Counted from the stretch's first letter, positions 6,901 through 15,358 are shown. The stretch is DNA of 40,016 nt from CAZGTQ01 sp964528575 (GCA_964528575.1 CAZGTQ010000003.1:1-40016), one strand, 5' to 3'. The notes: generated from the sequence alone by a model not told the origin. Program-made: numbers and translations.

Positions 6901-9087
6901 ATGGCCCCCTTCTCACGAGCCTGGACGAGCTCGGCCGTCGACGACGAGCGCGTCCTCTTGGCGTCGCCGAGCGCGCTCGTGCGCCCGATGCAGTTCGATC
7001 ACTTCGAGTTCGACCCGGAGACCGACCGCCTGGGGGAGGGACCTCAGAGCGAGGTCTATCGTGCCGTCGACACCCGTCTGGGCCGCACGGTCGCGCTCAA
7101 GATCCTGCGTCCGCACGTCGAGCTCGACCCCTCCGCGGTGCAGCGGTTCGAGCGCGAGGCGAAGCACACGAGCAGCCTGACGCACGCGAACATCGCGACG
7201 ATCTTCGACTACGGGCAGGCGCGCGGCACCTCCTACATCGTCATGGAGTACCTCGAGGGGCGGACCCTCGACAAGCTCCTCCAGAACCAGCGACTGTCCT
7301 TCGAGGAGGGCATCCGGATCGGCGCGGAGGTCTGCTCCGCGCTCGCCCTGGTGCATCAAAAGGGGCTCGTCCACCGCGATTTGAAGCCGGCCAACATCAT
7401 GGTGCTCGAGGACGGGCACGTGAAGCTGCTCGACTTCGGCATCTGCCGCAGCGGCAACGAGTCGCAGATCACCCAGTCCGGGATGCTCGTCGGCACCGTC
7501 CTGTACATGGCGCCCGAGCAGGTCCGCGGCGACGACATCGACGCCCGGACGGACGTCTTCGCCCTGGGGTCGGTGCTCTACCACGCGCTGACCGGGGCGC
7601 TGCCCTTCCCCGGCCGCTCGTTCCCCGAGGTCTGCATGGCGATCCTCGACGGCTCGCCCCTGCGGCCGTCCGAGCACCGCTCCGGCTTCCCGCCGCCGCT
7701 CGAGGACTTCCTCCTGACGTGCCTCGCGCGCGACCCGGCCAAGCGCTACGTGAACGGGGGCGCGGCCCACGCGGCGCTGCTCGCCGTCTCCGAGAACCTG
7801 CGCGGGTCGGGCCCGGCGGCGAAGAGCGCGCGCATCCGCGGCGCGCTCCACGTCCTGCCGATCGACGTCGCCCCGGCCGAGGAGTACACGCGCTTGCTCG
7901 CCGCGGGCGTGCGCAAGGACCTGCAGGCCGAGCTCGAGCGCTCGACCCAGCTCGCCGTCACGCTGTCCGACAGCGAGGTGCACCCGACCAACGGCGCGTT
8001 CGTGCTCAAGGGCCGGCTCGAGGTCGCCCAGCAGCGCGGCACGCTCGACTTCACGATCGAGCGCGCGAACGCGACGCGCGACGGCGAGACGACCGAGCTC
8101 TGGCGCGAGCACATCGACGTCAGCGACAACGACGAGTGGGGCCTGCAGGCACAGCTCGTCGGCTCGATCGCGCGGTCGGTGCGCCGCCGGCTGGCGCAGG
8201 CGACCGACGAGGTCGAGGTCGAGACACCGCCGGACCCGCAGAAGGCGCGCGAGTTCTGCGTGCACGGACACGAGGTCCTGCACCGCGGCACGACCAAGCA
8301 CCTGCTCGCGGCCGTGAGCTCGTTCCGCCGCGCGCTCGACGTCGACCCGGCGAACCCGCTCGCGCTGGCGGGCCTCGCCGAGTGCCTCGTGCGCAAGTAC
8401 ATGTACTGGGACGGCGACATGGGCTTCGTCGAGGAGGCGATCGAGAAGGCGCGCCGCGCCCTCGCGCTCATGCCCGACTGCGCCGAGGCGCACACGTCGC
8501 TCGGCTTCGCCTATCAGGTCACCGGCGCGTACAGCGACGCGCAGCGCGAGTACCGCGTCGCGATCCAGATCGACCAGGACGAGTGGCTCGCGCACCGGTT
8601 GCTCGGCGCGCTCAAGGCGCGGCTCGGCAACTTGAAGAGCGCGGCGCCCTTGCTGCGCCGCGCGATCGCGCTGCGGCCGACCCACATCGGCTCGTACGAC
8701 CATTTGTACGACGTGCTGAAGCGGCTCGACCGCTACGAGGAGGCGCTCGAGGTCGCCGAGCGCGCGATCCAGGTCGCGCGCAAGCACGTCCAGCGCGTCC
8801 CCGACGACCAGGAGGCGCGCCTGCACTTGGCGATGATCCTCGCGCGCATGGGCCTCGCGGACGACGCGCGCAAGGAGCTCGAGCTCGCCCGCGCGCGCGC
8901 TCCCAAGGACGGCTACACCGCGTTCCACGCCGCGTGCACGCTGTGCCTGCTCGGCGACGCCGACGCGGGCCTGGCGGCGCTGCTCGAGGCGCAGACGCGC
9001 GGCTTCTACGTGCAGAGCGAGATCGGCATCAACACCGACCTCGACTGCCTGCGCGGCCGCCCGGAGTTCGCCGAGCTCGAGGGCTAG
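6901..9087 (+). CDS. Serine/threonine protein kinase with C-terminal TPR domain
   Basis: A 728-residue Hanks-type kinase. The glycine loop LGEGPQSEVYRAVD is near residues 44-57, catalytic Lys67 in VALKIL, HRDLKPAN at 158-165, DFG at 178-180 and APE at 204-206, so the kinase should be active. Residues 310-440 form a linker region. From about 445 to the end there are TPR-like helices (SFRRALDVDPANPLALAGLAECL, PDCAEAHTSLGFAYQVTGAYSDAQREYRVA), suggesting protein-protein contacts. No transmembrane segment is visible, unlike many PASTA kinases. ATG 6901 has GGAGG ten bases upstream, but TAGAAT (6897-6902) overlaps it. ATG 6988, just before the kinase domain, is a credible alternative start. The substrate is unknown. 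Confidence 0.93.
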   Translation: MAPFSRAWTSSAVDDERVLLASPSALVRPMQFDHFEFDPETDRLGEGPQSEVYRAVDTRLGRTVALKILRPHVELDPSAVQRFEREAKHTSSLTHANIATIFDYGQARGTSYIVMEYLEGRTLDKLLQNQRLSFEEGIRIGAEVCSALALVHQKGLVHRDLKPANIMVLEDGHVKLLDFGICRSGNESQITQSGMLVGTVLYMAPEQVRGDDIDARTDVFALGSVLYHALTGALPFPGRSFPEVCMAILDGSPLRPSEHRSGFPPPLEDFLLTCLARDPAKRYVNGGAAHAALLAVSENLRGSGPAAKSARIRGALHVLPIDVAPAEEYTRLLAAGVRKDLQAELERSTQLAVTLSDSEVHPTNGAFVLKGRLEVAQQRGTLDFTIERANATRDGETTELWREHIDVSDNDEWGLQAQLVGSIARSVRRRLAQATDEVEVETPPDPQKAREFCVHGHEVLHRGTTKHLLAAVSSFRRALDVDPANPLALAGLAECLVRKYMYWDGDMGFVEEAIEKARRALALMPDCAEAHTSLGFAYQVTGAYSDAQREYRVAIQIDQDEWLAHRLLGALKARLGNLKSAAPLLRRAIALRPTHIGSYDHLYDVLKRLDRYEEALEVAERAIQVARKHVQRVPDDQEARLHLAMILARMGLADDARKELELARARAPKDGYTAFHAACTLCLLGDADAGLAALLEAQTRGFYVQSEIGINTDLDCLRGRPEFAELEG

Positions 9088-9240
9088 CGCCGCCTACGGC
9101 GTGTACGACTCCGACGAACGGTCGACCGTGTCGCCCGGCTTGCCGCCGGTCGCTGCGCGTCCCCCGGCGTGAGCTTCCGCCCTTGGCTCGCGAACGTTCC
9201 AGAGCGCAGGCGGCAGCGGCCGCAGCCGCCGCGCCGGCCG

Positions 9241-9262
9241 CGGAAGCGTTTTCCCGCTTCCG
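9241..9262. terminator. Perfect 8-bp stem hairpin, possible terminator
   Basis: CGGAAGCG, a 6-nt loop TTTTCC, then CGCTTCCG. It lies in the 256-base gap between the kinase and the O-antigen-ligase gene, 154 bases after the kinase stop. No T-run follows directly, so it could be a terminator, a processing site or an mRNA leader element. No gene was found in the rest of the gap. Confidence 0.35.
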
Positions 9263-9343
9263 ATCCCGCCATCGGTCTTTCAGAACCCGCTCGCGCGTCG
9301 TCGATAACGCCTGCGCCTCTCTCCGTGGAGAGAAGGCGGGAGC

Positions 9344-11383
9344 ATGCACACGCACGTGGAAGCGGCCGCGCCCGGGGCGCGGATGTGGGACGTTCCGCTC
9401 GTCGCCCTCGCGGCGGCGGTCGGCGTCGCTGCGCTCGTCGTGCTGCCGCGCTCCGTCGCCGTCGACGTCGCGCTGCCGCCCAAGACGCTCGTCGTCCTCG
9501 CCGGCGTCGCGCTGACGCTCGGCTGGGCGCTCGCGCGCACGCGTACGAGCGCGCGCGCGTCCGCCGCGCGCCTCGGTCTCGCCGGCGCGTGCCTCGCCGC
9601 TCTCGTGGCGCTCGCGCTCGTGCGCCTCGGCGCCGCGACCGACCCGGGGCTCGCCGAGGACCGCGTGCTCGGGCTCGTCGCGCTGTTCGGCGCGTTCCTC
9701 GTCGCGCGGCTGCACGCCACGGACGAGCCGTCGCACCGAGCGAGCGCGTCGCGCGCGCTCGCGCTGCTCGCGCTCGCCGGGACGCTCGTCGCGCTCGTCG
9801 GCCTCGCGACGCTCGGACCGCTGCGCGGCGCGCTCCCGTCGGTCGACGCCGGCGCGTCGACGTTCGCGACGCGCAACCTCGCAGCCGGCTTCGCCGCGCT
9901 CGCTCTGCCGCTCGCATGGCCGCACGGCTGGCGGCAGATCGGGCGGCACGGCTGGCGCGGCCCGCTGCTCGCCGCGCTCGCATGCGCGACGATCGGCGCG
10001 TACGTCGCGCTCTCCGGCAACCGCCTCGCGTTGCTCGCGGCCGCCGTCGCCGTCGCCCTGCTCGCCGCGCGCGAGCTGCCGCGCCTGCGCCCGCGCGTGC
10101 GCGCGCTCGCGTGCGCCGGCGCGCTCGCCCTCGCCGGGCTGCTCGCCGCGCGCATGCCCGCGCTCGGCTCGACGACCGCGGTCGAGCGCCTGCACCTGTG
10201 GGCGACGAGCGCGCAGCTCGTTGCCGACCGTCCGCTCGCCGGCCACGGCACCGGGCAGTGGTCCGTCGTCTACCCGCAGGCGTCGCTCGCGAGCGCGGGC
10301 GAGCTCGTCCGCGCCGACCGCCTGCGCACGACGCCCGACGGCTTCGTCACCGTGCGCGGCTTCCGCCAACCCCTCCACGCGCACCAGGACGCGCTCGAGC
10401 TCGCGAGCGAGCTCGGCGCGCCGGCCGCGCTCCTCTTCCTCGTCGCGCTCGGGCTCGGCGCCGCGGGCGCGCTGCGGTCCAATGCCACGCTGGCCGGAGA
10501 TGCCACGCTGGCCGGAGATGCCACGCTGGCCGGAGGTGCCACGCTGGCCGGAGGTGCCACGCTGGCCGGAGGTGCCACGCTGGCCGGATCGGTGCGCGCA
10601 CGCGCCGGCGCCGCGTGCGCGGCGTTCGCCGTGACGTCGCTCGCGTCGTTCCCGCTCGCCGAGCCGGCGAGCGCCGCGACGCTCGGCCTCTGCCTCGCGC
10701 TCGCCGCCCCCGCCGCGGCCCGGGCGAGCGAGCGACGCGCGCGCTTCGCGTTCGCGCCGCGCACCGCCGCGCTCGCGACGTGCGGGCTGGCGACGTGCGC
10801 GCTCGCGATCTGGGGCACCGCGTCCGCCGCGACCGCGCTCGCCGCGCAGCCGCACTTCCGCGCGGCGCTCGCCCACACCGCGCGCGAGGAGCACGCGGCC
10901 GCCGCCGGCGCGCTCGAGCTCGCGCGCGCGCTCGACCCCCGCGACGCGCGCTGGGCGCTGCACCTGTCGTACACGTACGCGGCGGCGGGCGAGACCGGCG
11001 CGGCGATCGCGGCGGCGCGCGAGACGATCGCGCGGCGGCCGTGGCAGCCGAACGCGTGGAACAACCTCGGCCTCGCGCTGCGCCGCGAGGGCCGGCTCGT
11101 CGACGCGGAGGTCGCGCTGCGCACGGCGCACGCGCTCCTGCCCGGCGACGCGCACGTCAACGTCAACCTCGGCTCGCTGCTCGTCCTCGGCGGCCGTCCC
11201 CACGAGGCGCGCCCGTGCTTCGAGCGCGCCGTGTCCGAGAACCCCAACGTCTTCCAGGCCTGGGAGGGTCTGGCCGACTGCGCGCTGCTCCAGGACGACC
11301 TGCTCGCAGCCGTGACGTACCTCGAGCAGGCGCGCGAAGCGCGTCTGCGCTGCGCGATCGCCGCACGCTCGCGCGAGACCTGA
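9344..11383 (+). CDS. O-antigen ligase/polymerase-like membrane protein with C-terminal TPRs
   Basis: A 679-residue protein with many transmembrane helices in residues 14-360 (VPLVALAAAVGVAALVVLP, ALALLALAGTLVALVGLATL, LLAALACATIGAYVALSGNRLALLAA) and the pattern of the Wzy/WaaL O-antigen ligase superfamily: SGNRLALL, then TTAVERLHLWATSAQLVADRPLAGHGTGQW and HAHQDALELASELGAPAALLFL. Residues about 505-670 are TPR-like (WALHLSYTYAAAGETGAAIAAARETI, AWNNLGLALRREGRLVDAEVALRTA). Ligase plus TPR is a known architecture. It probably joins or polymerises surface glycans at the inner membrane. Six copies of ATLAG(D/G) at residues 381-415 are encoded by an 18-bp repeat in a loop between helices. GGAGA lies 11 bases upstream of the ATG. 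Confidence 0.82.
   Translation: MHTHVEAAAPGARMWDVPLVALAAAVGVAALVVLPRSVAVDVALPPKTLVVLAGVALTLGWALARTRTSARASAARLGLAGACLAALVALALVRLGAATDPGLAEDRVLGLVALFGAFLVARLHATDEPSHRASASRALALLALAGTLVALVGLATLGPLRGALPSVDAGASTFATRNLAAGFAALALPLAWPHGWRQIGRHGWRGPLLAALACATIGAYVALSGNRLALLAAAVAVALLAARELPRLRPRVRALACAGALALAGLLAARMPALGSTTAVERLHLWATSAQLVADRPLAGHGTGQWSVVYPQASLASAGELVRADRLRTTPDGFVTVRGFRQPLHAHQDALELASELGAPAALLFLVALGLGAAGALRSNATLAGDATLAGDATLAGGATLAGGATLAGGATLAGSVRARAGAACAAFAVTSLASFPLAEPASAATLGLCLALAAPAAARASERRARFAFAPRTAALATCGLATCALAIWGTASAATALAAQPHFRAALAHTAREEHAAAAGALELARALDPRDARWALHLSYTYAAAGETGAAIAAARETIARRPWQPNAWNNLGLALRREGRLVDAEVALRTAHALLPGDAHVNVNLGSLLVLGGRPHEARPCFERAVSENPNVFQAWEGLADCALLQDDLLAAVTYLEQAREARLRCAIAARSRET
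10484..10588 (+). repeat. In-frame 18-bp minisatellite, six copies, inside the O-antigen-ligase gene
   Basis: Six head-to-tail copies of an 18-bp unit with core GCCACGCTGGCCGGA, starting at 10484, 10502, 10520, 10538, 10556 and 10574. The first two spacers read GAT and the next three GGT, giving ATLAGD then ATLAGG. Each unit contains GCCA-CGC-TGGC, a 4-bp inverted repeat. Copies are otherwise identical, so the expansion looks recent and copy number may vary between strains without a frameshift. Confidence 0.95.
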
Positions 11384-11437
11384 CCCCGCCGAAACGCGGC
11401 GGGCGCGAGCCCGCCAGACACCTCGACTCGCACTCCG

Positions 11438-13411
11438 ATGAAGCAACGAATCTCGATCGCGTCGGTCCTCCTGAGCGCGCTCCTCGTCACGCCGCTCGCC
11501 TCGTGCGGCGGCGGAGGAGGGAGCGGCGGCGGAGGCGTGACGGCGTCCTCGTCCGCGCCCACCGCCACGCCCGAGCTGTCGAACAGCTTCGTCAACGGCT
11601 CCGGACAGACGGTCGGCGACTCGACCGGCTTCGCGACGGTGCAGTTCACGCTGACGCAGGAGGCGGGCGAGACGAGCGACGTGCGCGTCGAATTCAGCGC
11701 CGACGGCGGCGCGAGCTGGAGCCCGGCGACGATCGTCGACGACCTCCTGAACCTCGGCGCGAGCGCACCGAGCGGCCTCGTGGCGCCGGCGAAGTCGGTC
11801 CACCAGGTGCGCTGGAACGTCGCCGCGGACCTCGGCGCGGGCGACTACTCGGCCGCGAACGCGCTCGCCGGTTTCCCGCCGATCAAGACGCGCGTGCGCG
11901 TGCTCGGCTCCGGCGTCTCCGCGCCCTCCGCGCAGGACCTCGAGATCAACCTCATGGGCCTCGCGATCCCCGGCGGCCTGCCGCTCTCCCTGCCGCGCGC
12001 GCGGCACGGCACGAGCGTGCTCCCCGACGGCAACCTGCTCGTCGTCGGCGGCGAGAGCACCGGCGGCGTCACCGATTCGAGCGAGCTCGGCTTCCGCCCC
12101 GACGGCGTCGGCGACTTCTCGTTCGCCTCGAACGGCATGCTCGGCGGCGCACGCTCGGGCGCGACGGTCAGCGTGCTCGCGGACACGCGCATCGTGGTCG
12201 CGGGCGGCGATGCGTCGGGCGGCCCGTCGAGCCTCGTCGACGTCTACGACCCGGTCTCCGGCTCGTTCACGGCGGCGACGTCGATGAACGTCGCGCGCTC
12301 CGGCCACGTGGCTGCGCTGCTCGCCGACGGCCGCGTGCTCGTCGCCGGTGGAACGTCCCTCGGCGCGAGCGGTACGGGCGAGGTGTACGACCCGGTCGCG
12401 GACGCGTGGAACCTGTTCGCGCTGACCGGCGCCTTCAGCGAGGGCACGATCGCCCGGCTGCCCGACGGCGCGCTGCTCGTCGCGGGCGCGGCGGCGGGGA
12501 GCAGCTCCCCGGCGTCCGAGCGCCTCGTGCTGCAGGCGAACGGCTCGATCGCGACGTCGGTCGGCACGCCGCCGCTCGCCGTGCGCTTCGGCGCGACGGC
12601 GACGCCGCTGCCGGACGGGCGCGTGCTGTACTTCGGGGGCCGCGACGACGCCGACCAACCGAGCGCGCCGGCGGCCGAGATCTACGACCCCGAGAACGAC
12701 CAGTTCACCGCGGTCGACCCGCTCAACGCCGACGCCGGCTTCACGATGACCGGCCGCTGGGCCCACACCGCGACCGCGCTCGGTGACGGCACCGTGCTCA
12801 TCACGGGCGGCCGCACGTCGACGGCGGGCGGGCTGCTCGCGCAGACCGAGTTCTTCCTGCCGATCGCCGACACGTTCACGCCCGCGAGCCCGCTGCCCGA
12901 GGCGCGCGCCGACCACCAGGTCGACGTGCTCGCGGGCGGCTTCGCCGTCGTCACCGGCGGCGTCACCGACGACGGGTCGGGCGGCGAGGCGCCGACGGGC
13001 GTCGCGGCGACGCTCGTCCCGCCGAGCGGCATGAACCTGCCGCCGTCGGTCCAGGCGCTCGACCTGACGTACTTCAGCGCCTTCCTGAACGCGGAGCTCG
13101 ATTACGAGATCGTCGACCTGGAGGGCGACCCGGCCTCCGTGCGCATCGACTGGACGCTCACGCCGAACGACGCGAGCTCCTGGCGCCCCGCGACGCGCGA
13201 CTTGGACCTCGGCGTCCCGCAAGGCGACCCGCTCGCGGGCCTGACGAGCTCGCCGATTGGCGCGGCGCACACGTTCACGTGGGACGTGATCGCCGACGGG
13301 GTGTTCGCGGGCGGCCCGGGGCTCACCCCGGTCAGCGTGCGCGTGACGCCGTTCTCCGGCGAGGTCGCAGGAACGCCCTTCGTCTTCACGACGAGCCTCC
13401 TCGGCCCGTGA
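11438..13411 (+). CDS. Kelch-repeat lipoprotein
   Basis: A 657-residue exported protein. Residues 1-22 are a signal peptide ending in the lipobox LASC with Cys23, followed by a flexible GGGGGSGGGG linker. Residues 50-190 form a beta-rich domain (VQFTLTQEAGETSDVRVEFSADGG); a related segment recurs near the C-terminus (ALDLTYFSAFLNAELDYEIVDLEGDPASVRIDWTL). The middle holds five or six kelch-type blades: ARHGTSVLPDGNLLVVGGES, ARSGHVAALLADGRVLVAGG, RWAHTATALGDGTVLITGG and ADHQVDVLAGGFAVVTGG. It probably forms a membrane-anchored beta-propeller for binding proteins or glycans. It follows the ligase gene by 54 bases and may be cotranscribed. No Shine-Dalgarno sequence is visible. Confidence 0.85.
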   Translation: MKQRISIASVLLSALLVTPLASCGGGGGSGGGGVTASSSAPTATPELSNSFVNGSGQTVGDSTGFATVQFTLTQEAGETSDVRVEFSADGGASWSPATIVDDLLNLGASAPSGLVAPAKSVHQVRWNVAADLGAGDYSAANALAGFPPIKTRVRVLGSGVSAPSAQDLEINLMGLAIPGGLPLSLPRARHGTSVLPDGNLLVVGGESTGGVTDSSELGFRPDGVGDFSFASNGMLGGARSGATVSVLADTRIVVAGGDASGGPSSLVDVYDPVSGSFTAATSMNVARSGHVAALLADGRVLVAGGTSLGASGTGEVYDPVADAWNLFALTGAFSEGTIARLPDGALLVAGAAAGSSSPASERLVLQANGSIATSVGTPPLAVRFGATATPLPDGRVLYFGGRDDADQPSAPAAEIYDPENDQFTAVDPLNADAGFTMTGRWAHTATALGDGTVLITGGRTSTAGGLLAQTEFFLPIADTFTPASPLPEARADHQVDVLAGGFAVVTGGVTDDGSGGEAPTGVAATLVPPSGMNLPPSVQALDLTYFSAFLNAELDYEIVDLEGDPASVRIDWTLTPNDASSWRPATRDLDLGVPQGDPLAGLTSSPIGAAHTFTWDVIADGVFAGGPGLTPVSVRVTPFSGEVAGTPFVFTTSLLGP

Positions 13412-13420
13412 CGGCGAGCC

Positions 13421-13434
13421 CGCCCGAGCGGGCG
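13421..13434. terminator. Short GC hairpin after the kelch gene
   Basis: CGCCCG-AG-CGGGCG begins 10 bases after the kelch stop. The stem is perfect but there is no T-run. It may act in termination or transcript protection. Confidence 0.3.
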
Positions 13435-13479
13435 CCTCGAGCGGCCGGCCCCGTCGCGCGACGTCGCGCGGCGGGGCCG

Positions 13480-13530
13480 CCGCCGTTCAGCGGCGGGGTC
13501 GCCGCCGTTCAGCGGCGGGGCCGCCGCCAT
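13480..13530. repeat. Tandem GC-rich hairpins, 22-bp period
   Basis: Two perfect copies of CCGCCG-TTCAG-CGGCGG (13480-13496 and 13502-13518) with 22-bp spacing, and a decayed third copy at about 13521-13533. Each folds into a 6-bp stem with a TTCAG loop. They lie in the 266-base gap between the kelch and nitroreductase genes, which otherwise holds no gene. Confidence 0.85.
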
Positions 13531-13651
13531 TCAAGGGTGCTTCCGCTCTTCCCCTCGCAGCCGCTCCGCGCTCTCCTGGTCGGGCGCATCCAACAGCGGT
13601 GCGAGCCCGACAGCCCGCCGGCGACGCCGGGGGCCGTGGAGGCGGTCGAGC

Positions 13652-13676
13652 GAAGGAGAGCCCCAGAAGGAGAGCC
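13652..13676 (+). repeat. Duplicated ribosome-binding segment before the nitroreductase gene
   Basis: The 11-mer GAAGGAGAGCC occurs at 13652-13662 and again at 13666-13676. The second copy supplies the Shine-Dalgarno AAGGAG for ATG 13678; the first is a spare copy 14 bases upstream. Confidence 0.9.
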
Positions 13677-13677
13677 G

Positions 13678-14268
13678 ATGAGCGCCACCCCGCACGGACG
13701 CGCCGCCCAGGCGCCGGTCGACGACTGGTTCCTGGCGCGCTGGTCGCCGCGCTCGTTCGCGAGCGAGCCCCTGACGGACGAGCAGATCGCGACGCTGTTC
13801 GAGGCCGCCCGCTGGGCGCCGTCCTGCTACAACGAGCAGCCCTGGCTGTTCGTCTACGGCGCGACGGACGCGGATCGCGCGCGCGTCGCCGAGTGCCTCG
13901 TCGACGCGAACCGCGTGTGGGCCGAGCGCGCGCCGCTCCTGGGCGTCGTCTTCGCGCGCCGTTCCTTCGCGAAGACGGGCAAGCCGAACCGCTGGGCGCC
14001 CTTCGACTCGGGCGCCGCGTCGTTCTCGCTCGCGCTCCAGGCGACCAAGATCGGCCTCGCGGCGCACTTCATGGGCGGCTTCAGCCAAGAGAAGGCGCAC
14101 GAGCTGCTCAGGGTGCCCGCCGGCGAGTACGAGGCGATGGCCGCGTTCGCGGTCGGCCGCCCCGGGCCGGCCGACGCGCTCCCCGAGGGCTACCGCGAGC
14201 GCGAGACGCCGTCGGACCGCAAGTCTCTCGCGCAGGTCGCCGTCGCCGGGACCTTCGGCGCACGCTAG
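13678..14268 (+). CDS. Nitroreductase family protein
   Basis: A 196-residue FMN-dependent oxidoreductase. The N-terminal block RWSPRSFASEPLTDEQIATL with EAARWAPSCYNEQPWLFVYG is the classic FMN-binding start of the nitroreductase fold. FDSGAASFSLALQATKIGLAAHFMGGF is the conserved dimer helix and flavin region, and ended by VGRPGPADALPE. Members reduce nitro compounds, quinones or flavins with NAD(P)H in the cytoplasm; the physiological substrate cannot be told. ATG 13678 has a strong AAGGAG at ideal spacing. Upstream open frame is not part of the gene because the conserved N-terminus starts here. Confidence 0.92.
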   Translation: MSATPHGRAAQAPVDDWFLARWSPRSFASEPLTDEQIATLFEAARWAPSCYNEQPWLFVYGATDADRARVAECLVDANRVWAERAPLLGVVFARRSFAKTGKPNRWAPFDSGAASFSLALQATKIGLAAHFMGGFSQEKAHELLRVPAGEYEAMAAFAVGRPGPADALPEGYRERETPSDRKSLAQVAVAGTFGAR

Positions 14269-14435
14269 AGGACGTACGGCTCGACGCTCGACCTACGTGC
14301 GCGGCACCGCTGTCGAAACCGGGGAGGACGGCACGTTCGCGGAGACCGTCGACGTCCTGCGCTCGGCCGGACGCGAATCGGAACGACGAGCGCTCGACAC
14401 GGGTCGCCGGCGACGTGAACCGGATCGTCATCTCG

Positions 14436-14441
14436 TAGAAT
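14436..14441 (+). promoter_or_regulatory. Putative -10 hexamer of the DnaQ-like/WYL gene
   Basis: TAGAAT ends 10 nt before ATG 14452; there is no Shine-Dalgarno sequence. The remainder of the 183-base gap after the nitroreductase gene shows nothing. Confidence 0.4.
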
Positions 14442-14451
14442 CCCGCCGCCG

Positions 14452-15258
14452 ATGGACCGCCCGCTCGTCGTCCTCGCGGCGCACGTCGCCGCGTCCGCCG
14501 GACCGCCGCACCTCGTCGAGGTGGCGGGCGTGCGGGTCATGGACGGCGAGATCGCCGACCACTTCGCCACGCTCGTGGCCCCGTCGATCGCGGTCGCGCC
14601 CGAAGCGACCGCGCTGCACGGCATCGACGACGAGGCGGTGCGCACCGCGCCGCATGCGCCCGACGCGCTCGCGGCGCTGCTCGACTGGCTCGGCGACGAT
14701 TGGGCGGCGGCGCACGAGGCGCGCACGCTGGCCGGGCGGATCGGCTTCGAAGCCGCGCGGCACGGGCTCGCCCTGCCGGCGAGCCCGCTCGTCGACGTGC
14801 GCGCGCTCGCGTCGCGAGTGCTCGCGGACGCGCCGGCGCACGACTTGCGCTCCCTCGCCGACTGGCTCGAGCTCGAGGCGGACGAGCTCGGCCGCGCGCT
14901 GCCCGACGCGGCGACGACGTGGAAGGTGCTCGAGGCGTGCGTGGAGCGGCTCGGCGGCGCGGCGAGCGGCGCCGAGCTCCTCGCCCGCTCCGGGCTGCCG
15001 CTCTCGCTCGCCTCCGGCGTGCCGGGCCGGCCGCGGCGCTTCCCCCGCCGCCTGCGCCCGCTCGAGCGCGCGTGCGCATCGGGCGAACCGGTCACCCTGG
15101 TCTACGGTGACGACGAGCACGAGGCGCCCGCGCGCCTCCCGGTCCGGCCCCGCCTGCTCTACGAGCTGGGCGACCACGGCTACCTCGAGGCCGAGTGCGG
15201 CCTGTCCGGCACGCTCAAGACCTACCGGCTCGACCGCGTGGCGCGCGTCGAGGCGTAG
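14452..15258 (+). CDS. Degenerate DnaQ-like exonuclease domain fused to a WYL-like domain
   Basis: A 268-residue protein. Residues 1-165 follow the DnaQ/DEDDh 3'-5' exonuclease fold: HFATLVAPSIAVAPEATALHGIDDEAV is the usual strand followed by the H/TGI-x-D segment, and AAHEARTLAGRIGFEAARHG corresponds to Exo II. The catalytic residues are mostly gone: Exo I DxE reads AAHVA (residues 9-13), Exo II keeps His88 but lacks its Asn and Asp, and Exo III keeps Asp152 while the His position is Gly147. Residues 203-268 look like a WYL sensor domain (ACASGEPVTLVYGD, RPRLLYELGDHGYLEAEC, YRLDRVARVE). It is likely a non-catalytic nucleic-acid-binding sensor or regulator. It lies upstream of typA. Confidence 0.7.
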   Translation: MDRPLVVLAAHVAASAGPPHLVEVAGVRVMDGEIADHFATLVAPSIAVAPEATALHGIDDEAVRTAPHAPDALAALLDWLGDDWAAAHEARTLAGRIGFEAARHGLALPASPLVDVRALASRVLADAPAHDLRSLADWLELEADELGRALPDAATTWKVLEACVERLGGAASGAELLARSGLPLSLASGVPGRPRRFPRRLRPLERACASGEPVTLVYGDDEHEAPARLPVRPRLLYELGDHGYLEAECGLSGTLKTYRLDRVARVEA

Positions 15259-15283
15259 TCGAGACGTAGTCGAGACGTGGTCG
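15255..15283 (+). repeat. 11-bp tandem duplication across the stop codon
   Basis: GTAGTCGAGAC at 15255-15265 and 15266-15276, then a partial GTGGTCG. The first copy includes the TAG stop of the DnaQ-like/WYL gene. Confidence 0.9.
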
Positions 15284-15332
15284 GGGCGCGAGAGTCGCTT
15301 TCTTCTACGGCGCGCTCGCCGCCCGGCCGACC

Positions 15333-15338
15333 TATGAT
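15333..15338 (+). promoter_or_regulatory. Putative -10 hexamer of typA
   Basis: TATGAT, 20 nt before ATG 15359, which predicts a 5' leader of about a dozen bases. No -35 and no Shine-Dalgarno sequence are evident. Confidence 0.35.
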
Positions 15339-15358
15339 GCCGGGCTTCGCCCCCTCCC

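Noticed and set aside
9088..9343. Search for a tRNA or small RNA
   Set aside because: Only the 9241-9262 hairpin is seen; there is no cloverleaf or conserved RNA motif.
10484..10588. Possible CRISPR-like array
   Set aside because: Units are 18 bp with no unique spacers and keep the reading frame of a membrane protein.
9029..13270. Long minus-strand open frame of over 1,400 codons
   Set aside because: It is antisense to the ligase and kelch genes and extremely Arg/Ala-rich; such frames arise from GC-rich codon bias.
13279..13677. N-terminal extension of the nitroreductase frame
   Set aside because: It overlaps the end of the kelch gene and the hairpin array; the strong Shine-Dalgarno and conserved start are at 13678.
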